A DNA stretch of 5,670 bases from Actinomycetota bacterium (GTDB taxonomy: Bacteria; Actinomycetota; Actinomycetes; Nanopelagicales; Nanopelagicaceae): assembly GCA_010028225.1 (NCBI GenBank), contig RGOY01000083.1:1-5670 (forward strand), in the 5' to 3' direction. Below the pieces are notes generated by a model that was not told where the DNA came from, searched no databases, and worked only from the letters and a program-made list of their open reading frames with translations. The position numbers and the translations under genes were made by a program. Each line of letters begins with the position of its first letter. The first letter of the stretch is position 1. Positions 1 to 5,670 of this stretch are shown here, one piece after another.

Positions 1-965
1 AGGCAGAACTTGCCGTGGCGACAAAGCGCGCGAAAGCAGCAGCAGCTCACTATAAAGAAGCAACAGCTGCCGTGACTGCAACACATAATCAGATTGGTCG
101 ACTCGCAACAAATGCCTACATCATGGGAAGTGGTTTTACCGATCTTGATGCCGTCCTTAAGGCGGATGGACCACAAGATTTGATGGATCGTTTATCTATT
201 CTCGATAATCTCGGAGAAAACAATAAAACTGCGCTCACACGCTACAAGTTCGCTGAAGCAGTTGCTCAAGAAGCGAAAAAAGAAGCGGATGAAACTCGTC
301 AGGAACAAGCGGATGCGACGGAGCGAGTAGAAGAGGCAAAGAAAGAAGCTGATAGCGCCGAGGCAGAACAGCAGAAGGAAGTCGACAAACTTCAGAAAGT
401 CCAAGATCAACTTGCACGTGAATTGAATTCAGCACGAAAGGTTCGCCTCACCCTCGAACAGCAGAGACAACTAGCCTTACTTGAAGAAGAGAATGCACGT
501 CGAGCAGAGCAGACGCCAGGACAGGCCAAGATTTGGACTGATGATGGATTCTCGGGCCGAGCAACAATTCGTACATCGACAGAACAACGACTTAAGGCAG
601 TTGAATTCGCAAAGAAGCAAGTACTTGCAAAGAAGCCATATGTCTGGGGCGCAGAAGGACCAAACTCCTTTGATTGCTCGGGATTGGTCTATTCGGCCTA
701 TCGAAGCGCTGGACTTGGCTGGCCGAACTGGGATCGACTCAACTCATCGCTCTATTGGGGTTATACAAAGCGCATCCCGTTAAACCAACTCGAGCCCGGT
801 GATCTCCTCTTCTACTCTTACAAGGGAACTGTTAACACTATTCATCACATCTCTATCTACGCCGGAGACGGGATGATGTGGGAGGCCCACTCAACAAAGA
901 GGGGTCTGCTCTATTCGAGCATCTACTCGATTCAGGGTCTGATGCCGTACGGAGGTCGGGTCTAA
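1..965 (+). CDS. NlpC/P60 family peptidoglycan hydrolase with N-terminal coiled coil, 5'-truncated by window edge
   Basis: The frame is open from base 3 to TAA at 963-965. GTG at 15 could be read as a start, but nothing marks it as one (no upstream stop, no ribosome site), so the gene most likely begins outside the window. Numbering from that GTG as residue 1, residues about 75-165 are a Glu/Lys/Gln/Ala-rich coiled coil in which EAKKEAD occurs twice, 21 residues (three heptads) apart. Residues about 192-316 form the NlpC/P60 domain: FDCSGL with nucleophile Cys221, His278 in HISIY, and Glu290 at the third catalytic position, 12 residues after the His. Family knowledge: such enzymes are exported and cleave the D-Glu to meso-diaminopimelate bond in peptide stems; coiled-coil plus C-terminal NlpC/P60 resembles actinobacterial RipA/RipC-type division hydrolases. 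The signal peptide would lie upstream and cannot be seen. Family is certain; the exact orthologue is not, so no symbol is given. Confidence 0.9.
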   Translation, partial: AELAVATKRAKAAAAHYKEATAAVTATHNQIGRLATNAYIMGSGFTDLDAVLKADGPQDLMDRLSILDNLGENNKTALTRYKFAEAVAQEAKKEADETRQEQADATERVEEAKKEADSAEAEQQKEVDKLQKVQDQLARELNSARKVRLTLEQQRQLALLEEENARRAEQTPGQAKIWTDDGFSGRATIRTSTEQRLKAVEFAKKQVLAKKPYVWGAEGPNSFDCSGLVYSAYRSAGLGWPNWDRLNSSLYWGYTKRIPLNQLEPGDLLFYSYKGTVNTIHHISIYAGDGMMWEAHSTKRGLLYSSIYSIQGLMPYGGRV

Positions 966-975
966 CCTTCGCGCT

Positions 976-1953
976 ATGGCGCATGATGGACGGGAAATGG
1001 ACGCAATCGTCTCTATTCGCGCTGCTGTCCGCACATCTCTTGCAAAGATTGAACCAGGGGATGCAATCGCAGTCGCAGTCTCTGGAGGCGCTGATTCGAT
1101 GGCTCTCGCCCTGGCGGCGCAACGCGAACTAACTGACTCTTCACATCCTTTACACGCCATCATCATCGACCACCAACTTCAATCAGGTTCAGGCGATGTC
1201 GCAGATGTAGTTGCCACACGTCTTAGGACGATGGGAATCGAGTCGGTAACAATCAAAAAGGTAAATGTAGAGATCACCGACGGAGTTGAGAGCTCTGCTC
1301 GCCGTGCGCGATACAACGCACTTATGGAATTTGCGAAAGAGAAATCAATTCGAGCAATACTTCTTGGTCATACACGTGATGATCAAGCAGAGACAGTCTT
1401 ACTAGGACTTGCTCGCGGATCGGGCGCCCGTTCACTTGCCGGTATGCGCGGAGAGAGTGAAATTTATTTCCGTCCGCTCTTAGAGATCACACGAGAGCAG
1501 ACGCTACGTGCCTGTGAAGAAGAGGGAATTGAGGTTTGGTCGGATCCTCATAATCACGATGAAAAGTTTCTCCGGGTTCGCGTGCGAAGATCACTCTCAT
1601 TTCTTGATGAGAGTATCGGTCCGGGGATTAAAGATTCTTTAGTGCGAAGTGCAAATCTCTTGCGTGATGATGCAGATGCACTTGATCGCTATGCGAGTGA
1701 GTTCTTTCAAGGAATTGATCCGAAAGAGATTGACGTCTCACAGTTGGCCCGATTGCCTCGGGCTGTTCGCACACGAGTTCTACGGCTCGCCATCTATGCC
1801 CTTGGTGCGCCTGCTGGTTCATTGACGGCCGAGCACATTGCCCCAGTTGAAGCGCTGATCTCGGATTGGCACGGTCAAGGGGAGACCTCACTTCCTGGGG
1901 GTGTGAAGGCGATGCGAAATTCGGGCAGACTTTCACTCGTGCGGCGGGGATAG
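976..1953 (+). CDS. tilS: tRNA(Ile)-lysidine synthetase TilS
   Basis: ATP-dependent cytosolic enzyme that attaches lysine to C34 of the CAU-anticodon tRNA-Ile, making lysidine, so that the tRNA reads AUA and is charged with isoleucine. The 325-residue product has the N-type ATP-pyrophosphatase P-loop SGGADS at residues 36-41, DHQL at 65-68 (family DHxLR-like), ESSARRARY at 105-113, and the diagnostic HTRDDQAET at 132-140 followed by RGSGARSLAGM. The C-terminal part is a helical tRNA-binding region; the extra C-terminal domain of the longer E. coli enzyme is absent, as is usual in actinobacteria. The start is uncertain: ATG 976 has no Shine-Dalgarno at normal distance (a GGAGG at 951-955 is 20 bases away), and in-frame ATG 997 would also leave the P-loop intact. 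It begins 10 bases after the hydrolase stop. Function is secure from the motifs. Confidence 0.95.
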   Translation: MAHDGREMDAIVSIRAAVRTSLAKIEPGDAIAVAVSGGADSMALALAAQRELTDSSHPLHAIIIDHQLQSGSGDVADVVATRLRTMGIESVTIKKVNVEITDGVESSARRARYNALMEFAKEKSIRAILLGHTRDDQAETVLLGLARGSGARSLAGMRGESEIYFRPLLEITREQTLRACEEEGIEVWSDPHNHDEKFLRVRVRRSLSFLDESIGPGIKDSLVRSANLLRDDADALDRYASEFFQGIDPKEIDVSQLARLPRAVRTRVLRLAIYALGAPAGSLTAEHIAPVEALISDWHGQGETSLPGGVKAMRNSGRLSLVRRG

Positions 1954-2008
1954 GCTCGCCACCTCATCGGATGGCTAGATGTTTGATGGCTCGATAAGGG
2001 CAAAAAGT

Positions 2009-2013
2009 GGAGG
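2009..2013 (+). promoter_or_regulatory. Shine-Dalgarno site of hpt
   Basis: GGAGG ends six bases before the GTG at 2020, which is ideal spacing. It fixes the hpt start: the frame upstream meets a TGA at 1984-1986 and has no other start codon in between. It is the only full-strength ribosome site at normal spacing in the window; the other genes begin within 10 bases of the previous stop and show weak or no such sequence, so hpt may be the point of independent translation initiation. Confidence 0.8.
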
Positions 2014-2019
2014 CGCTTC

Positions 2020-2571
2020 GTGGATCTCGAATCGGTCAACTCTGAAATTGATCGTGTAGTTATCACCGAGACTCAATTGCAGAGTCGGTTGAAGGAGATG
2101 GCAGAGCAGGTAACTCGCGACTACCAGGGGCGCGATCTCTTACTCATTGGAGTTCTCAAAGGAGCTGCGATGGCAATGGCAGATCTTGCGCGATTGATCG
2201 ACTGCCACCTAGAGATGGATTGGATGGCGGTCTCTTCTTATGGCGCCGGGACGAAGTCAAGCGGTGTAGTTCGGATCTTGAAGGACCTTGATCGTGACAT
2301 TACCAACCGAGAGATTCTCATCGTCGAAGATATTCTCGATACTGGATTGACCCTCTCTTGGCTTAAGGCAAATCTCGAATCGCGTGGTGCGAAGAGCGTA
2401 GAGATATTGACTGTAGTTCGAAAACCCGATGCGACGAAGGTTGATATCAAGCCGAAGTATGTTGGTTTTGATATCCCTAACGAATTCGTCGTTGGTTATG
2501 GCCTTGACTTCAACGAGCGTTATCGAAACCTTCCCTTCATTGCAGTGCTCGCAAAGCACATGTATTCATAG
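2020..2571 (+). CDS. hpt: Hypoxanthine phosphoribosyltransferase
   Basis: Cytosolic purine-salvage enzyme that joins hypoxanthine (usually also guanine) to PRPP, giving IMP or GMP and pyrophosphate. The 183-residue length is typical of bacterial enzymes. Visible motifs: LKGA at 46-49 (pyrophosphate loop); VSSYG at 71-75 starting the flexible active-site loop with GTKSSG; the PRPP motif around VEDILDTG, with acidic pair Glu103-Asp104, Asp107 and Thr108-Gly109; purine-contacting Lys135; and Phe156-Val157 with Asp163 in the base pocket. These align with human HPRT Glu133, Asp134, Asp137, Lys165, Phe186, Val187 and Asp193 at a constant offset of 30, from memory of that protein. GTG start is fixed by GGAGG at 2009-2013. 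It lies 66 bases after tilS and 9 bases before ftsH. No key residue is missing. Confidence 0.96.
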   Translation: MDLESVNSEIDRVVITETQLQSRLKEMAEQVTRDYQGRDLLLIGVLKGAAMAMADLARLIDCHLEMDWMAVSSYGAGTKSSGVVRILKDLDRDITNREILIVEDILDTGLTLSWLKANLESRGAKSVEILTVVRKPDATKVDIKPKYVGFDIPNEFVVGYGLDFNERYRNLPFIAVLAKHMYS

Positions 2572-2580
2572 GTCGAGTCG

Positions 2581-4671
2581 ATGGCAACTAAGAAACGCCT
2601 CGAGATCAAGCGAGGACAGAATCAAAGGAAGAAGAACGAGAGTGGGCGAGCTCCACGTACGAACTCTCGCCCTAATCTTCCGCCGGGTGGACGAGTGCGG
2701 GCGCTTTTGCGCCGACCTCTCTTCTGGATTCTTCTTGCGATCGTACTTGTCTCTGTAGTCGGTCGAATCTCTTCTTCTAATGACGGCTTTACACGAATCG
2801 ATACTGCATCACTTCTCGCTGCGATTTCAAAGAGCGAAGTGGAATCAGCGACGATCGTCGATCGAGATCAACTCATCCGCGCTGTGCTCAAGCCAGGTGA
2901 AGCGATTGATGGCGCAACGAAAGTCGAGGCTTTCTACGTCTCAGGACAAGAGCCACTTGTCGTGGAGCTTCTCACCAGCAATCCCCCACCAATGCCCTGG
3001 AATGTGGAAGTTCCGAAGCAGAGCCTCTTCCTCTCATTTATCTTCTCGCTCCTTCCCTTCTTACTGATCACCTTCTTACTCTTCTTCTTACTATCGCAAT
3101 CGCAGGGTGGAAATCGAGTATTTTCATTTGGTCGCTCGCGTGCCCGCCTGCAATCACCCGATGCACCGAAGACAACATTTGCCGATGTGGCAGGAGCCGA
3201 TGAATCTGTCGCAGAGTTGAGAGAGATTAAGGATTTTCTAGCGGAGCCGAAGAAGTACCAGGAGATTGGTGCCAAGATTCCCAAAGGCGTACTTCTTTAT
3301 GGTCCACCAGGAACTGGAAAGACTTTGCTTGCTCGGGCTGTCGCTGGTGAAGCGAAAGTTCCGTTCTACTCTATCTCTGGATCTGATTTTGTGGAGATGT
3401 TCGTGGGTGTTGGTGCAGCAAGAGTGCGAGATCTCTTCAATCAAGCAAAGGCAAACGCTCCGGCAATCATCTTCGTTGATGAGATTGATGCTGTCGGAAG
3501 ACATCGTGGAGCAGGCCTTGGCGGCGGACATGATGAACGCGAACAGACTCTCAACCAACTTCTCGTGGAAATGGATGGATTTGAGGCAAATGGCTCAGTA
3601 GTTTTGATAGCAGCCACCAACCGACCTGACATTCTTGATCCTGCATTACTGCGCCCAGGGAGATTTGATCGTCAGATTGCAATCGAGCGCCCTGATCTCA
3701 AGGGCCGCGAAGCAATTCTGAGAGTGCATGCAAAAGGTAAGCCGCTTGATGAAGATGTCGACTTGATTTCTTTTGCTCGAAGGACACCTGGTTTTACTGG
3801 CGCAGATCTTGCTAATGTCCTCAACGAGGCAGCGCTACTTAGCGCTCGTAACAATGTAAAGACGATCAATAACTCCGCGATTGATGAAGCAATCGATCGT
3901 GTGATGGCAGGGCCACAGCGAAAGAGCCGCGTGATGAGCGATGACGAACGACGTGTTACCGCATATCACGAGGGCGGACATGCACTTGTTGCGCATGCGC
4001 TTCCACATACTGATCCGGTCCATAAAATCACGATCTTGCCTCGTGGTCATGCACTTGGTTACACCATGGTCTTACCTGATGAAGATAAGTACTCTGTTTC
4101 CAGGAACCAACTTCTCGATCAACTTGCTTACACGATGGGTGGTCGTGCCGCAGAAGAGTTGGTCTTCCACGATCCAACCACTGGTGCATCGAATGATATT
4201 GAGAAGGCAACGGCTCTCGCTCGTGCGATGGTTACCCAATATGGAATGACGGAGCAGCTAGGTGCGATCAAACTTGGAACGAGTGAATCTGCGCCTTTCC
4301 TTGGGCGTGACTACGGTCATCAGCGTGATTACTCAGAGTCGATAGCAGGACAGGTTGATCAAGAGATTCGCCAGTTGATTGAGAATGCACATCAAGAGGC
4401 CTTCGATATCTTGGTCGACAATCGCGAGATTCTCGATCGTCTCGTCATCGAACTTCTCGAAAAGGAGACGCTAGGTAAAGATGAGATCGCCGAGATTTTC
4501 CGCGCTGTCACAGGACCTAAACCACGTGGCGCATGGACGGGTTCTGCAACGCGTAAACCTTCGAGCCAGCCACCGGTAGCTGTTCCACCGCGACCTACTA
4601 TCGCCGAGCCGGAGGTCCAAGAAAAGAGCGAAGTGAAGAAGGCAAAGAAGCGGGCAAAATCAAGTGAATAG
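2581..4671 (+). CDS. ftsH: ATP-dependent zinc metalloprotease FtsH
   Basis: Hexameric inner-membrane AAA+ protease that unfolds and degrades damaged membrane proteins and selected cytosolic ones. In the 696-residue product: basic N-terminal extension 1-45; first membrane segment about 46-61; extracytoplasmic domain about 62-147; second membrane segment about 149-172; Walker A GPPGTGKT 241-248; pore loop with Phe274-Val-Gly; Walker B ending in Asp300-Glu301; second region of homology with Arg361 and Arg364 as candidate arginine fingers; zinc motif HEGGH 463-467 with catalytic Glu464; third zinc ligand Asp539 in ASNDIEKAT; Pro/Lys-rich, probably disordered tail about 644-696. All catalytic residues are present. 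ATG 2581 lies 9 bases after hpt with only a weak GGTCGAG upstream. GTG at 2695 (residue 39), behind GGGTGG, is an alternative giving a conventional short N terminus. folE follows after 2 bases. Confidence 0.97.
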   Translation: MATKKRLEIKRGQNQRKKNESGRAPRTNSRPNLPPGGRVRALLRRPLFWILLAIVLVSVVGRISSSNDGFTRIDTASLLAAISKSEVESATIVDRDQLIRAVLKPGEAIDGATKVEAFYVSGQEPLVVELLTSNPPPMPWNVEVPKQSLFLSFIFSLLPFLLITFLLFFLLSQSQGGNRVFSFGRSRARLQSPDAPKTTFADVAGADESVAELREIKDFLAEPKKYQEIGAKIPKGVLLYGPPGTGKTLLARAVAGEAKVPFYSISGSDFVEMFVGVGAARVRDLFNQAKANAPAIIFVDEIDAVGRHRGAGLGGGHDEREQTLNQLLVEMDGFEANGSVVLIAATNRPDILDPALLRPGRFDRQIAIERPDLKGREAILRVHAKGKPLDEDVDLISFARRTPGFTGADLANVLNEAALLSARNNVKTINNSAIDEAIDRVMAGPQRKSRVMSDDERRVTAYHEGGHALVAHALPHTDPVHKITILPRGHALGYTMVLPDEDKYSVSRNQLLDQLAYTMGGRAAEELVFHDPTTGASNDIEKATALARAMVTQYGMTEQLGAIKLGTSESAPFLGRDYGHQRDYSESIAGQVDQEIRQLIENAHQEAFDILVDNREILDRLVIELLEKETLGKDEIAEIFRAVTGPKPRGAWTGSATRKPSSQPPVAVPPRPTIAEPEVQEKSEVKKAKKRAKSSE

Positions 4672-4673
4672 CG

Positions 4674-5306
4674 GTGACTCTGTTGAGTGAGATCGATCCG
4701 ATTTCTATGGACCCTAGCGCTGGAAGGGCTCGTGGCGAGTTTGATCTAGCCAGGGCCGAGCGGGCTGTTCGGGAACTTCTTCTCTCACTAGGTGAAGATG
4801 TAGAGCGAGACGGTTTGAAAGATACGCCGATTCGCGTTGCGAAAGCTCTTGCAGAGAATTTCGCCGGCCTCTATCAAGATCCTAGAGATGTCTTGAAGAC
4901 GACATTTGATGCAGGTCATCGCGAACTCGTCATCGTGAGAGATATCGAGGTCTACTCACATTGCGAGCATCATCTCGCTCCATTTCATGGCGTAGCGCAC
5001 ATTGGTTACATTCCAGGAGAGAGTGGAAGGATCACTGGACTCTCAAAGTTAGCAAGGTTGGTGGATCTCTTCGCTAAACGCCCACAAGTACAGGAACGAC
5101 TCACAACACAGATTGCCGATTCGATTGTTGAGATTCTTGGAGCGGCGGGAGTTATTGTCATTATTGATTGTGAGCACCTCTGTATGTCGATGCGCGGAGT
5201 GCGAAAACCTGAAGCAAGGACGGTCACTAGCGCAGTTCGAGGGATGCTTCGTAATCCAGCTACACGTGCTGAGGCGATGTCACTGATTCAATCCCGCGAG
5301 AGATAA
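4674..5306 (+). CDS. folE: GTP cyclohydrolase I (type IA, FolE)
   Basis: Catalyses the first committed step of folate synthesis in the cytosol: GTP to 7,8-dihydroneopterin triphosphate plus formate, as a zinc enzyme forming a toroidal decamer in known members. The 210-residue product shows the family signature throughout: GLKDTPIRVAKA in the N-terminal part; YSHCEHHLAPFHG with zinc ligands Cys97 and His100 and catalytic-site His99; the segment GLSKLARLVDLFAKRPQVQE; and EHLCMSMRG with third zinc ligand Cys170. The zinc residues correspond to E. coli Cys110, His113 and Cys181. The start is uncertain. GTG 4674 is 2 bases after the ftsH stop and suggests translational coupling; in-frame TTG 4683 has GGTGA five bases ahead; ATG 4707 has no clear site. 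All precede the conserved region, which starts near residue 24. folP follows 9 bases later. Confidence 0.96.
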   Translation: MTLLSEIDPISMDPSAGRARGEFDLARAERAVRELLLSLGEDVERDGLKDTPIRVAKALAENFAGLYQDPRDVLKTTFDAGHRELVIVRDIEVYSHCEHHLAPFHGVAHIGYIPGESGRITGLSKLARLVDLFAKRPQVQERLTTQIADSIVEILGAAGVIVIIDCEHLCMSMRGVRKPEARTVTSAVRGMLRNPATRAEAMSLIQSRER

Positions 5307-5315
5307 GAAGTCGTC

Positions 5316-5670
5316 GTGACCACGCTCGTCATGGGAATCCTCAATGTAACTCCAGATTCTTTTGCAGATGGCGGACGACACTTCGCACTGGAGGATGCAC
5401 TAGCTCGCGGTGCGAAAATGATCGAAGAAGGCGCAGAAATCATCGATATTGGCGGGGAAAGTACGAGACCCGGTGCAGAGCGAGTCGATGAAGAGAGTGA
5501 GAAGTCTCGAGTCCTTCCTGTAATCAAGGAATTGGTTGCGCTAGGCGCCACAGTGAGTATTGACACGATGCGATCTTCTGTAGCGAAAGAAGCAATCGCA
5601 CTCGGAGCGAAGTACGTCAATGATGTAAGTGGTGGTCTTGCTGATCCGAAGATGGCCGCTCTCATAGCTA
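5316..5670 (+). CDS. folP: Dihydropteroate synthase FolP, 3'-truncated by window edge
   Basis: GTG 5316 opens a frame that stays open for 118 full codons to the window end, roughly the first 40 percent of a normal protein of about 270-290 residues. The enzyme condenses 6-hydroxymethyl-7,8-dihydropterin pyrophosphate with p-aminobenzoate to 7,8-dihydropteroate. Visible signatures: MGILNVTPDSFADGG at residues 6-20, with the diphosphate/metal-binding Asn10; GAEIIDIGGESTRPGA at 39-54; SIDTMR at 81-86 with pterin-binding Asp83; and YVNDVSGG at 100-107 with Asn102. The first two are the standard DHPS family patterns. The start leaves only five residues before the conserved MGILNVT, as expected. The gap to folE is 9 bases; AAGAAG at 5305-5310 is at best a weak ribosome site. 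In related actinobacteria folB and folK often follow; they would lie outside this window. Confidence 0.95.
   Translation, partial: MTTLVMGILNVTPDSFADGGRHFALEDALARGAKMIEEGAEIIDIGGESTRPGAERVDEESEKSRVLPVIKELVALGATVSIDTMRSSVAKEAIALGAKYVNDVSGGLADPKMAALIA

Noticed and set aside
192..410. Minus-strand open frame of 72 residues that looks strongly hydrophobic, like a small membrane protein
   Set aside because: It is the antisense of the Lys/Glu-rich coiled coil: complements of AAG/GAA codons read as Leu, Phe and Ser. The + strand reading is clearly a gene.
976..1953. TilS looks short (325 residues against more than 430 in E. coli), suggesting truncation
   Set aside because: The missing part is the additional C-terminal domain, which actinobacterial TilS proteins commonly lack; catalytic motifs are complete and there is no sign of a frameshift.
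1951..2013. Promoter-like hexamers in the tilS-hpt gap (TAGGCT at 1951-1956, TTGATG at 1983-1988)
   Set aside because: No hexamer has a partner at 16-18 bases resembling a consensus box, so no specific promoter is called.
2257..2559. Minus-strand open frames of 70-116 residues opposite hpt and ftsH (also 2934-3284 and 3238-3558)
   Set aside because: Composition matches complements of conserved enzyme codons, with no ribosome site or known motif; treated as shadows.
3967..3981. HEGGH instead of the more familiar HEAGH in FtsH as a possible active-site change
   Set aside because: The middle positions of HExxH tolerate substitution, both His and the Glu are intact, and Gly here is, as I recall, usual in actinobacterial FtsH.
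5288..5665. Minus-strand open frame of 125 residues at the right edge
   Set aside because: It lies antisense to folP, whose + strand frame carries unmistakable dihydropteroate synthase signatures; the minus-strand product has no recognisable motif.
5316..5670. Possibility that folP is a mobile sulfonamide-insensitive sul-type gene
   Set aside because: It sits in its native folate cluster right after folE, with codon use like its neighbours and no mobile-element sequence nearby; the diagnostic later region is outside the window.

Overview
This 5.67 kb window holds six protein-coding genes, all on the + strand and packed almost end to end: a truncated NlpC/P60 cell-wall hydrolase gene, tilS, hpt, ftsH, folE and the first part of folP. 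No RNA genes, insertion sequences, CRISPR arrays, attachment sites or terminators were recognised. No stretch over 70 bases lacks a gene.

Organism: the order tilS-hpt-ftsH-folE-folP is the conserved housekeeping cluster of Actinomycetota. The frequent GTG starts (hpt, folE, folP), the short TilS and the HEGGH form of the FtsH zinc motif fit that. G+C is only about half by eye, well below typical soil actinobacteria. This points to a lower-GC lineage, such as freshwater Nanopelagicales (acI-type) or a similar streamlined plankton group. The phylum-level call is fairly firm; the finer placement is inference.

Layout: bases 1-965 encode the C-terminal part of a secreted-type coiled-coil plus NlpC/P60 peptidoglycan hydrolase, with its N terminus outside the window. 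After 10 bases comes tilS (tRNA-Ile lysidine synthetase, 976-1953). A 66-base gap follows, the longest in the window, ending in the only textbook Shine-Dalgarno site seen here (GGAGG at 2009-2013) ahead of hpt (hypoxanthine phosphoribosyltransferase, 2020-2571). ftsH (membrane AAA+ zinc protease, 2581-4671) follows after 9 bases, folE (GTP cyclohydrolase I, 4674-5306) after 2 bases, and folP (dihydropteroate synthase, from 5316) after 9 bases. folP is cut by the right edge.

How they work together: the spacing suggests one operon, at least from hpt through folP. The products serve tRNA maturation (TilS), purine salvage (Hpt), membrane protein quality control (FtsH) and folate synthesis (FolE makes the pterin precursor from GTP; FolP joins the later pterin intermediate to p-aminobenzoate). 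Hpt feeds the purine pool from which the FolE substrate GTP derives. The link to FtsH is positional and its meaning is unclear.

I found no convincing undescribed system. The points worth a second look are modest: the Glu in the third catalytic position of the NlpC/P60 domain (RipA-like), a basic N-terminal extension on FtsH that may reflect a wrong start, the tilS-hpt-ftsH adjacency with almost no space for a separate ftsH promoter, ambiguous tilS and folE starts, and an apparent excess of GATC sites.
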